Source: Roseovarius amoyensis
Lineage (GTDB): Bacteria > Pseudomonadota > Alphaproteobacteria > Rhodobacterales > Rhodobacteraceae
NCBI RefSeq assembly: GCF_003260265.1
Contig: NZ_QITQ01000011.1
Coordinates: forward strand, 1-64,000
Direction: 5' to 3'
Length of the DNA stretch: 64,000 nt
The notes under the pieces were generated by a model that was not told where the DNA came from, ran no database searches, and saw only the letters and a list, made by a program, of their open reading frames with translations. Of the stretch, positions 7,740 through 15,126 are shown piece by piece; the stretch's first letter is position 1; each line of letters begins with the position of its first letter. Position numbers and translations under genes: made by a program.

Positions 7740-8686
7740 GCAAGAAATTCGCATCCCAGGGCGACCTGAGCGAAAAGACCATCTCGTTCACCGAGGTGGG
7801 GCGCGGGTTGTGGGCCTTCACCGCCGAGGGCGACCCCAATTCCGGCGTCATCATCGGTGACGATTCGGTGATGGTGATCGAGGCGCAGGCCACCCCCCGG
7901 CTGGCGCAGGAGGTCATTACCCGCATCCGCCAGGTGACGGACAAGCCGATCACCCATCTGGCGCTGACCCATTACCACGCGGTGCGGGTGCTGGGGGCAG
8001 CCGCCTATGGCGCCGACCAGATCATCATGTCCGACACCGCGCGCGCGATGGTCGCCGAGCGCGGGCAAGAGGACTGGGACAGCGAATTCCAGCGCTTTCC
8101 CCGCCTGTTCGAAGGGCATGAGAGCATCCCCGGCCTGACCTGGCCCACGACAACCTTTTCCGACCGGATGACCGTTTACCTCGGCAACCGGCGGGTCGAC
8201 CTGATGCATCTCGGGCGGGCGCACACCGCCGGCGATATCGTCATTCATGTGCCCGACGAGAACGTGATGTTCACCGGCGACATCGTCGAATACCATTCCG
8301 CCTGCTATTGCGGCGACGGGCATTTCGGCGACTGGGGCGACACGCTGGACGAAATCAAGTGGTTCGACGTCGATGCCATCGCGCCGGGGCGGGGCGATGC
8401 GCTGATGGGGCGCGAAATGGTCAACGCCGCGATCGAGAACACCCGCGATTTCGTCGCCTCCACCTATGCGCCGGCGGCCCGTGTCGCCGCCCGTGGCGGC
8501 ACCTTGAAAGAGGCATGGGACGCGGTGCGCGCCGCCTGCGACCCCAAGTTCGCTGACTACGCCATTTACGAGCACTGCCTGCCCTTCAACGTCGCCCGCG
8601 CCTATGACGAGGCCCGTGGCATCGACACCCCCCGCATCTGGACCGCCCAGCGCGACATCGAGATGTGGGAGGCCCTGCAAGGCTGA
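7736..8686 (+). CDS. Metallo-beta-lactamase-fold protein with degenerate metal site
   Basis: A 316-residue MBL-fold protein. The first metal motif, normally HxHxDH, reads H79-Y-H81-A-V83-R84, so the aspartate and second-site histidine are replaced. H163 (GRAHTAGD) and the bridging D182 (FTGDIVEY) are kept. The late histidine normally in a PGHG-like loop is arginine here (APGRGD, R219). This leaves at most a one-metal site, so the protein may be a single-zinc hydrolase or a non-catalytic family member. Starts by ATGA overlap with the FAH-family gene, hence translationally coupled to homogentisate breakdown. The substrate is unknown. Confidence 0.85.
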   Translation: MSKKFASQGDLSEKTISFTEVGRGLWAFTAEGDPNSGVIIGDDSVMVIEAQATPRLAQEVITRIRQVTDKPITHLALTHYHAVRVLGAAAYGADQIIMSDTARAMVAERGQEDWDSEFQRFPRLFEGHESIPGLTWPTTTFSDRMTVYLGNRRVDLMHLGRAHTAGDIVIHVPDENVMFTGDIVEYHSACYCGDGHFGDWGDTLDEIKWFDVDAIAPGRGDALMGREMVNAAIENTRDFVASTYAPAARVAARGGTLKEAWDAVRAACDPKFADYAIYEHCLPFNVARAYDEARGIDTPRIWTAQRDIEMWEALQG

Positions 8687-8724
8687 ACCCGCCAAAGAGG
8701 GTCAGGGCCAAGGGAGGAAAGGCC

Positions 8725-10317
8725 ATGACGCAGATTTTCGAAAAACCGCTTTACCCCTATGCCCGCAGCGCCGACCAGGACGCCGCCACGCCGGTGCGTC
8801 ATCCGGTGGTCATCGTCGGCGCGGGTCCGGTGGGGCTGGCGGCAGCGCTCGACCTCGGTCAGCGCGGCGTGCCGGTGGTGGTGCTGGACGAGAACGACAA
8901 GGTTTCGCACGGCTCGCGGGCGATCTGCTTTGCCAAGCGCACGCTCGAAATTGCCGACCGGCTGGGCATGGGGGAAACCTTGGTCGAGAAGGGCGTGCAA
9001 TGGAACCTGGGCAAAGTGTTCTTTGGCGACCGAAAGGTTTACGAATTCAACCTCTTGCCCGAAACCGGCCACCGCCGCCCGGCATTCATCAACCTGCAGC
9101 AATACCACCTGGAACAGGACATGGTGGCCCGCTTGCGCGAGTTGCAGGCCGAGGGCGCGCCGATTGACCTGCGCGGGGGCAACCGCGTGACCGGGGTCAA
9201 AGCGCATGACGATCACGTCGCACTTTCCATCGACACCCCCGAGGGGCCTTATGCGCTGCAGGCCGACTGGCTGATCGCCTGCGACGGTGCCGGCTCGCCC
9301 GTGCGCGAACATCTCGGCCTCGGCTTTACCGGCCGGGTATTCGAAGACAATTTCCTGATCGCCGACGTGACCATGCAGGCAGAGTTTCCGACCGAACGCT
9401 GGTTCTGGTTCGACCCGCCCTTCAACCCCGGCCAGTCGGCGCTGTTGCACAAACAGCCCGACGGGGTCTGGCGGATCGACCTGCAACTGGGCTGGGACAT
9501 CGACCGCGAGCGCGAGAAGGAGCCAGTGCGCGTCAAGGCGCGGGTGCGCCAGATGCTGGGGCCGGAGGTGACCTTCGATCTCGAATGGGTGTCGATCTAC
9601 ACGTTCCAGTGCCGCCGCATGGAACGGTTTCGCCACGGCCGCGTCGTCTTTGCCGGGGACGCCGCGCACCAGGTGTCGCCCTTTGGGGCGCGCGGAGCCA
9701 ATTCCGGCCTTCAGGACACCGACAATCTGTGCTGGAAACTGGCGGCGGTGATCGCCGGCGACGCGCCCGAGGCATTGCTGGACAGCTACGACGCCGAGCG
9801 CGTGCAGGCCGCCGATGAAAACATCCTCAACTCGACCCGCTCGACCGATTTCATCACGCCCAAATCGGCGATGAGCCGGATTTTCCGCGACGCGGTGCTT
9901 GACCTGTCGGAGCGCCATGAATTCGCCCGTCCGCTGGTAAATTCCGGCCGCCTGTCTCTGCCGGCCACCCATGACGGATCGCCGCTCAACACGCCCGACG
10001 CGCTGCCCGGCGGCCCGGCGCGGTCACGCCCTGGCGCCCCCTGCCCAGATGCGACGTTCGAAACCGGCTTTCTGCTCGATCGCCTGGGTCGCGGGTTTAC
10101 CCTGATGGGCCTGGGCGTGCAGGCGCCGCAGGTGCCCGGCACCACACCGCTGAGCGTGGCCGACCCCGATGACGAACTGCGCGCGCGCTACCTTGGTGAC
10201 GCGCCAAGCGCGCTCTATCTCATCCGCCCCGATCAGCATGTCGCCGCCCGATGGGCCAACGCCACCCCCGCCACCATCGCCACCGCGCTGTCGCGCGCGA
10301 CCGGAGCCACGCCATGA
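8725..10317 (+). CDS. FAD-dependent aromatic-ring monooxygenase
   Basis: Group A flavoprotein monooxygenase of 530 residues, using NAD(P)H and O2. Motifs in order: GAGPVGLAAALDLGQRG (FAD dinucleotide site, about residues 33-49), IACDGAGSPVREHLGLG (DG motif), and VFAGDAAHQVSPFGARGANSG (FAD GD motif), followed by a thioredoxin-like C-terminal domain typical of the MhpA/phenol hydroxylase branch. It probably hydroxylates an aromatic precursor feeding the homogentisate operon, but its substrate cannot be read off. ATG at 8725 is preceded by GGGAGGAAA; the frame is open 60 bases earlier without a site. Its stop overlaps DUF2783. Confidence 0.88.
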   Translation: MTQIFEKPLYPYARSADQDAATPVRHPVVIVGAGPVGLAAALDLGQRGVPVVVLDENDKVSHGSRAICFAKRTLEIADRLGMGETLVEKGVQWNLGKVFFGDRKVYEFNLLPETGHRRPAFINLQQYHLEQDMVARLRELQAEGAPIDLRGGNRVTGVKAHDDHVALSIDTPEGPYALQADWLIACDGAGSPVREHLGLGFTGRVFEDNFLIADVTMQAEFPTERWFWFDPPFNPGQSALLHKQPDGVWRIDLQLGWDIDREREKEPVRVKARVRQMLGPEVTFDLEWVSIYTFQCRRMERFRHGRVVFAGDAAHQVSPFGARGANSGLQDTDNLCWKLAAVIAGDAPEALLDSYDAERVQAADENILNSTRSTDFITPKSAMSRIFRDAVLDLSERHEFARPLVNSGRLSLPATHDGSPLNTPDALPGGPARSRPGAPCPDATFETGFLLDRLGRGFTLMGLGVQAPQVPGTTPLSVADPDDELRARYLGDAPSALYLIRPDQHVAARWANATPATIATALSRATGATP

Positions 10318-10505
10318 CCCGCCTCGTCCTTTCCCCCAACATCGATGCGCCCGACAACCTTTATGCCGACCTGCTGGCCGCACATGAGGGGCTGTCAGAG
10401 ACCGAAAGCGCCGCCCTCAACGCCCGGCTGATCCTGATCCTCGCCAACCAGATCGGCAGCCGCGAGGTATTTCGCGCCGCACTGGACGCCGCCCGCCGGC
10501 GCTGA
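10314..10505 (+). CDS. DUF2783 small protein
   Basis: A 63-residue protein beginning [20 protein letters not shown], entirely helical-looking, without cysteines or membrane segments. It matches the DUF2783 pattern, a small family that in Rhodobacteraceae travels with FAD monooxygenases of this type. The start codon overlaps the monooxygenase stop (ATGA), so the two are made together and it may be an accessory subunit or stabiliser. No biochemical function is known to me. Last gene of the operon. Confidence 0.8.
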   Translation: MTRLVLSPNIDAPDNLYADLLAAHEGLSETESAALNARLILILANQIGSREVFRAALDAARRR

Positions 10506-10638
10506 CAGGTTTGCGCACGCCGCCGGCGCCGCAGCGGCCAATTTACGGCTTTCCAACGCCCCCGATCCAGTCTATACGCGCGGCTTCACGCGGGGTGACA
10601 GCCTTGGAGGCACTCCGCCCTATCTTGGAGATATCAAA

Positions 10639-11307
10639 ATGGCTGGAGAAATTCCTGATCTTCACGCCCAGGAACGCACGGGGACGGGCAAGGGCGCCGC
10701 TCGTGCAGCACGCCGCGAAGGCATGGTTCCGGGGATCGTATTCGGTGGCGACAAAGACCCGCTGCCGATCAACATTCCGTTCAACAAACTGCTGACGAAA
10801 CTGCGGGCAGGCCGCTTCAAGTCGACGCTCTTCAACCTCAAGGTTGACGGACACGAAGACGTGCGGGTTATCTGCCGCGACGTGCAGCGCGACGTGGTCA
10901 AGGACCTGCCGACGCACCTGGACCTGATGCGGCTGCGGCGCACGACCAAGATCAACCTCTTCATCCCGGTCGACTTCATCAACGAAGAAGAGACACCGGG
11001 CCTGCGCAAGGGCGGCGTTCTGACCGTGGTGCGCGGCGAGATCGAGCTGCTGGTCACCGCCGGCGACATTCCCGAAAAGGTCACCGTTGACCTGTCCGGG
11101 CTGGAGATTGGCGATTCCGTCACCATCAGCCAGGTCACCCTGCCCGAGGGCGCCAAGCCCACCATCGACCGCGACTTCATCATCTGCAGCGTTTCCGCCC
11201 CGACCGTTCTTGCGGCCGACGATGACGCCGAAGAGGGCGAAGAAACCACCGAAGTTCCAACCGTCGGTGACACCGAGGACGCAGCCGAGGGCGGCGCCGA
11301 GGAATAA
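10639..11307 (+). CDS. rplY: 50S ribosomal protein L25, long Ctc form
   Basis: 5S-rRNA binding large-subunit protein in the two-domain Ctc form. 222 residues: the N-terminal L25 domain starts with the [21 protein letters not shown] segment (rRNA contact, about residues 13-33), and the TL5-type beta domain covers about residues 95-185, with [19 protein letters not shown]. An acidic tail rich in D, E and A ends the protein. ATG at 10639 follows GGAG at 10628-10631. Stand-alone gene ended by its own terminator; pth comes 154 bases later, the common rplY-pth order. Confidence 0.95.
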   Translation: MAGEIPDLHAQERTGTGKGAARAARREGMVPGIVFGGDKDPLPINIPFNKLLTKLRAGRFKSTLFNLKVDGHEDVRVICRDVQRDVVKDLPTHLDLMRLRRTTKINLFIPVDFINEEETPGLRKGGVLTVVRGEIELLVTAGDIPEKVTVDLSGLEIGDSVTISQVTLPEGAKPTIDRDFIICSVSAPTVLAADDDAEEGEETTEVPTVGDTEDAAEGGAEE

Positions 11308-11333
11308 GCCGGGCATCGCACCGGATCTTTCAG

Positions 11334-11370
11334 AACGCGGGGCGCGGCATCGGCCGCCCCCGCGTTTTTT
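11334..11370 (+). terminator. Intrinsic terminator of rplY
   Basis: AACGCGGGG pairs with CCCCGCGTT across a loop containing a further GGCC-type stem, then a run of six T (11365-11370). It lies 27 bases after the stop codon, so pth needs its own promoter or readthrough. Confidence 0.85.
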
Positions 11371-11461
11371 GTTTCGCCGGACCCGATAAGCCGGGGCAAC
11401 AGTTGATCCATCGCTCGGCGCCGCCTAAACAGAGCGCAGGCAAAGGGGGCGCGACACCGCC

Positions 11462-12148
11462 ATGCAGATCTTCGCGGGGCTGGGCAATCCGGGGGCGAAA
11501 TACGCCGGCAACCGGCACAATATCGGCTATATGGCCGTCGACCGGATCGCGTCGGAACACGGGTTCACCCCGTGGAAAGCCCGTTTCCAGGGCGAGGTCG
11601 CCGAGGGCCGCCTAGGAACTGACAAGGTGCTGTTGCTCAAGCCCACGACATTCATGAACCTGTCCGGCCAATCGGTCGGCGAGGCAATGCGGTACTACAA
11701 GCTTGGCCCCGCCGACATCACCGTCTTTCATGACGAACTGGACCTTGCGCCGGGCAAGCTGCGGGTCAAGACCGGCGGCGGGCACGCCGGCCATAACGGC
11801 CTGCGTTCCATCCACCAGCACATCGGCGAGAGCTACCGACGCGTGCGCCTTGGCATCGGGCATCCGGGGCGCAAGGAACTGGTCAGCGGTTACGTGCTGC
11901 AGGATTTCGCCAAGGCCGACCAGGGCTGGCTGGACGATCTGCTGCGCGGCATCGCCGAGGGCGCGCCGGAACTTGCGGCGGGCCATGCCGACAAGTTCAT
12001 GAACGCTGTCGCCCGGCGCATGGCCCCCGCGCGCGAAGGCGTCCCCGCAGCGGCGGCAAAGCCCGGCAAGGCCTCGACCGGCAAACCCGAAACGGACGAG
12101 GCCGAAGACCGCACCCCCCTGCAAAAGCTCATGGACCGTTTTCGCTGA
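11462..12148 (+). CDS. pth: Peptidyl-tRNA hydrolase
   Basis: Releases tRNA from peptidyl-tRNAs that drop off the ribosome. The 228-residue protein has N9 and the catalytic H19 in [18 protein letters not shown], the [10 protein letters not shown] segment, the catalytic aspartate in [11 protein letters not shown], and [13 protein letters not shown]. It is about 35 residues longer than the E. coli enzyme because of an alanine/lysine/proline-rich C-terminal tail, common in alphaproteobacteria. Ribosome-binding site AAAGGGGG lies about ten bases before the ATG. Confidence 0.96.
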   Translation: MQIFAGLGNPGAKYAGNRHNIGYMAVDRIASEHGFTPWKARFQGEVAEGRLGTDKVLLLKPTTFMNLSGQSVGEAMRYYKLGPADITVFHDELDLAPGKLRVKTGGGHAGHNGLRSIHQHIGESYRRVRLGIGHPGRKELVSGYVLQDFAKADQGWLDDLLRGIAEGAPELAAGHADKFMNAVARRMAPAREGVPAAAAKPGKASTGKPETDEAEDRTPLQKLMDRFR

Positions 12149-12204
12149 GCCAGATTGCGCTTGCCCGGGCCGACCGGGTGCGGCATCTTGCATTCATTAT
12201 ATTG

Positions 12205-12244
12205 CATATGTTTGGCCCGCCCCACATATGTTTGGCCCGCCCCA
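12205..12244 (+). repeat. Perfect 20-bp tandem repeat before the DUF2892 gene
   Basis: Two identical 20-bp copies beginning CATATGTTTGG and ending CCGCCCCA lie head to tail, 41 bases before the start codon of the DUF2892 gene. An AT-rich stretch, CATTCATTATATTG, directly precedes them. Each unit begins with the palindrome CATATG, so a repeated regulator-binding site is possible; a simple replication duplication is the alternative. Confidence 0.75.
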
Positions 12245-12285
12245 TAAGTATTGCGCAAAGACCTGTTTTACGAAAGGATACCGTC

Positions 12286-12489
12286 ATGACCCTTGATCGC
12301 GTGGTACTGGCATTTGCAGGCGTGATGATCCTGCTCAGCCTGGGGCTGACCCTTTGGGTGTCGCCGCTCTGGATGTGGTTCACCGCCTTCATCGGCCTCA
12401 ACCTGATCCAGTCGGCCTTTACCGGGTTCTGCCCTGCAGCGCTCGTCTTGCGCCTGTTCTGCCTGCGGCCGGGCTGCGCCTTCAAGTAA
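12286..12489 (+). CDS. DUF2892 (YgaP-type) small inner-membrane protein
   Basis: A 67-residue protein with two hydrophobic helices (about residues 6-24 and 30-50) and the tail LVLRLFCLRPGCAFK. The pattern, including the TGFCPAALVL motif at the end of helix 2, is that of the DUF2892 family, known as the membrane domain of the YgaP rhodanese and as a small stand-alone protein near sulfide/persulfide genes. The start is the ATG at 12286, with AAAGGA seven bases upstream. No rhodanese or ArsR-type regulator lies beside it here. Confidence 0.82.
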   Translation: MTLDRVVLAFAGVMILLSLGLTLWVSPLWMWFTAFIGLNLIQSAFTGFCPAALVLRLFCLRPGCAFK

Positions 12490-12628
12490 CCCGCGGATCC
12501 GCACCGGAGTTTTCTCTGGTCGCGGGCGGGGCCTGCCCGTCTGATCCACCGGGCAGGCCGGAGGAGGCAGGGGATGCCGGCCCGCCTCAATGCGCTGGGC
12601 CGCATCCCCTGTCCGCTCATCCTGCCCC

Positions 12629-12656
12629 TTGCACCATGCCGGGCGGATGCTACGCT
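12629..12656 (+). promoter_or_regulatory. Sigma-70-like promoter for the DUF2237 gene
   Basis: TTGCAC (12629-12634), a 16-base spacer and TACGCT (12651-12656), placed 31 bases before the gene's start codon. Confidence 0.5.
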
Positions 12657-12687
12657 CATCCCGTACCAACATGTCAGCGAGGCATCC

Positions 12688-13062
12688 ATGATCCGCAAGG
12701 ATAAGGCGATCAACGTACTGGGCGGAACGCTTGAACTCTGCTCAAAGGATCCGGTCAGCGGTTTTTTCCGCGACGGCCACTGCAATACCTGCCCCGAGGA
12801 TAGCAGTAGCCACACCGTCTGCGCGCTGATGACGGCCGAATTTCTGGCTTATTCCAAGTATGTCGGCAATGACCTGTCGACCCCGCGGCCCGAGTTCGAT
12901 TTTCCCGGCCTCAAGGCCGGCGATCAGTGGTGCCTGTGCGCTGCGCGTTTTTTGCAGGCTCATGACGAAGGCTGTGCGCCGCAGGTGCGTCTCGAAGCCA
13001 CGCATGAAAGCGCGCTCAACATCGTCCCGCTGGAAATTCTCAGGCAGCACGCCCCGCAATAG
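12688..13062 (+). CDS. DUF2237 family protein
   Basis: A 124-residue cysteine-rich cytoplasmic protein. Family signatures are NVLGGTLELCSKDPVSGF, the DGHCNTCPEDSSSHTVCA segment with three clustered cysteines, LSTPRPEFDFPGLKAGDQWCLCAARF and the end NIVPLEILRQHA. Members are widespread in bacteria and some algae with no established function. The cysteine/histidine pattern suggests metal or redox chemistry, which is inference. The frame is open upstream to 12574, but the conserved region and the promoter position favour ATG 12688. A CMD-family gene follows at 22 bases. Confidence 0.85.
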   Translation: MIRKDKAINVLGGTLELCSKDPVSGFFRDGHCNTCPEDSSSHTVCALMTAEFLAYSKYVGNDLSTPRPEFDFPGLKAGDQWCLCAARFLQAHDEGCAPQVRLEATHESALNIVPLEILRQHAPQ

Positions 13063-13084
13063 CCCCGACAAGAAGGACCCTTTG

Positions 13085-13480
13085 ATGGCCACAGTGACCC
13101 TGATTTCCGATGACGACGCCAACCCCGAGGTGCGCGCCGTCTTCGACGATATCCGCGCCACCCGCGGCACCGATTTCATCAACAATTTCTGGCGCGCGCT
13201 GGCGCATGACCCGGCGCTGCTAAAGGCGACGTGGGAGCGGCTGAAGGTGGTGATGGGGAACGGTGCGCTCGACCCGCTGACCAAGGAGATGATCTATATC
13301 GCCGTCTCGGCCGCAAATGCCTGCGAATACTGCGCCCATTCCCACACCGCCAGCGCCCGCGCCAAAGGCATGACCGAGGCACAGTATGGCGAATTGCTTG
13401 CCGTGATCGGCATGGCGTCACAGACCAACGCGCTGGTCAGCGCCCTGCAGGTGCCTGTGGACGAGGTGTTCAAGGCCTGA
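13085..13480 (+). CDS. Carboxymuconolactone decarboxylase (AhpD-like) family protein
   Basis: A 131-residue all-helical CMD-family protein. Its redox motif ANACEYCAHSHTASAR (about residues 79-94) has the CxxC and the following histidine of AhpD-like peroxidase-related proteins, so alkylhydroperoxidase-type disulfide chemistry is more likely than lactone decarboxylation. It sits 22 bases after the DUF2237 gene and is likely co-transcribed. No alkyl hydroperoxide reductase subunit is nearby. The frame extends upstream, but ATG 13085 starts the conserved part. Confidence 0.85.
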   Translation: MATVTLISDDDANPEVRAVFDDIRATRGTDFINNFWRALAHDPALLKATWERLKVVMGNGALDPLTKEMIYIAVSAANACEYCAHSHTASARAKGMTEAQYGELLAVIGMASQTNALVSALQVPVDEVFKA

Positions 13481-13520
13481 GGCAGGAGGTCTGTAGTGCC
13501 GGGGGCGGTCCTCGGCCGCA

Positions 13521-13543
13521 GGTGGGGGGGTGAAGCCCCCACC
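13521..13543. terminator. Hairpin between convergent CMD gene and trpB
   Basis: GGTGGGGG (13521-13528) pairs with CCCCCACC (13536-13543) around a GTGAAG-containing loop, between two convergent stop codons. There is no T-run on either side, so it is at best a weak bidirectional terminator. Confidence 0.45.
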
Positions 13544-13606
13544 CTCACTCAAGATCAGCTCATGTCGCCGATTTTCGACATCCGAGACACCTAGCCAGTG
13601 CCCGGC

Positions 13607-14836
13607 TCAGCCGCCTTCGCTCATCTCAAAGCCCAGGTGCCGCGCGACGGCAAAGATGTCCTTGTCGCCACGCCCGCACATGTTCATGCAGATGATATGA
13701 TCGCCCGGCAGTTCCGGCGCGATCTTCGTCACGTGGGCCAGCGCGTGGCAGGGTTCCAGCGCGGGAATGATCCCCTCGGTCTGACAGCAAAGCTGAAACG
13801 CCTCCAGTGCCTCGACATCGGTGATCGCCACGTATTCCGCCCGCCCGGTATCGTGCAGCCAGCTGTGTTCGGGCCCGATACCGGGGTAATCCAGCCCCGC
13901 CGAGATCGAATACCCTTCCAGGATCTGCCCGTCATCGTCCTGCAACAGATAGGTGCGATTGCCGTGCAGAACGCCGGGCCGCCCGCCGGTCAGGCTGGCG
14001 CAATGCTCCATCTTGGCGTTGACGCCCTTGCCGCCCGCCTCGACACCGATGATGCGCACGTCCTTGTCATCGAGGAACGGATGGAACAGCCCCATCGCGT
14101 TCGATCCCCCGCCGATCGCCGCGATCAGCGTATCGGGCAGGCGCCCCTCGGCCGCCTGCATCTGCTCGCGCACCTCCTTGCCGATGATCGACTGGAAGTC
14201 GCGCACCATCGCCGGATAGGGATGCGGCCCGGCCACGGTGCCGATGCAATAAAAGGTATCGCGCACATTGGTCACCCAGTCGCGCAGCGCGTCGTTCATC
14301 GCGTCCTTGAGCGTGCCGCGCCCGCTTGTCACCGGCACCACCTCGGCACCCAGCAGGCGCATGCGAAAAACGTTGGGCTTTTGCCGCTCGACATCATGCG
14401 CGCCCATGTAGACGACGCATTTCAGCCCGAACTTGGCACAGACCGTCGCTGTTGCGACGCCGTGCTGGCCGGCACCCGTCTCGGCGATGATGCGGGTCTT
14501 GCCCATGCGCCGCGCCAGCAGGATCTGGCCCAGCACGTTGTTGATCTTGTGCGCGCCGGTGTGGTTCAGCTCATCACGCTTCATATAGACCTTGGCCCCG
14601 CCCAGATGCGCGGTCAGCCCCTCGGCAAAATAGAGCGGGCTGGGACGGCCGACATAGTGGGTCCACAGGTCCTGCATCTCGTCCCAGAAATCCTGGTCGG
14701 TCTTGGCCCGCTCGTACTGCTCTTCCAGTTCCAGGATAAGCGGCATCAACGTTTCCGACACGAACCTGCCGCCGAACTGGCCGAACCGGCCCTTGTCGTC
14801 CGGCCCGGTCATGAAAGAGTTGAATAGGTCGTTCAT
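13607..14836 (-). CDS. trpB: Tryptophan synthase beta subunit
   Basis: PLP enzyme joining indole with serine. 409 residues; the PLP lysine is in [14 protein letters not shown], followed by [19 protein letters not shown], and the phosphate-binding glycines are in [13 protein letters not shown]. Start ATG 14836 gives [11 protein letters not shown], the usual N-terminus, with AAAGGGG ten bases upstream. It stands alone on the minus strand: trpF lies 6 kb away on the other strand and trpA is not in the window. A copy of the dispersed 22-bp repeat lies about 120 bases upstream of its start. Confidence 0.97.
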   Translation of the reverse strand: MNDLFNSFMTGPDDKGRFGQFGGRFVSETLMPLILELEEQYERAKTDQDFWDEMQDLWTHYVGRPSPLYFAEGLTAHLGGAKVYMKRDELNHTGAHKINNVLGQILLARRMGKTRIIAETGAGQHGVATATVCAKFGLKCVVYMGAHDVERQKPNVFRMRLLGAEVVPVTSGRGTLKDAMNDALRDWVTNVRDTFYCIGTVAGPHPYPAMVRDFQSIIGKEVREQMQAAEGRLPDTLIAAIGGGSNAMGLFHPFLDDKDVRIIGVEAGGKGVNAKMEHCASLTGGRPGVLHGNRTYLLQDDDGQILEGYSISAGLDYPGIGPEHSWLHDTGRAEYVAITDVEALEAFQLCCQTEGIIPALEPCHALAHVTKIAPELPGDHIICMNMCGRGDKDIFAVARHLGFEMSEGG

Positions 14837-14953
14837 GATGCGTGGCCCCTTTGTGACTTGCCGCATACCCATATGGAACGCGCCGGCGGTTTTCCAGTGA
14901 TTTCCTGCGCGCGCCACCCCGGCGGCACACTTTCGGCTGCCGTCCCGCCTTGT

Positions 14954-14975
14954 GGGTATTTGCAACCAGAAAGAA
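14954..14975 (+). repeat. Dispersed 22-bp repeat, copy 1
   Basis: GGGTATTT, two variable bases (GC), then AACCAGAAAGAA, in the trpB/ASKHA divergent gap. The same 22-bp pattern recurs as an inverted pair at 21840-21903. It follows a GC-rich stretch, as the other copies do. Confidence 0.65.
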
Positions 14976-15126
14976 GCCTGAACAAGCCGCCCGAACGGGC
15001 CGCGAGGGTGACAGAGCACGGCTGTGATGACGTCATGAGGCAGGAATTTGCCGGTTGCAGCCTTCCGCCCGCCACGGCACACATTATGTTGCGGAAGACA
15101 GTGATCTTTTTTGGGGGCTGCGCGCC

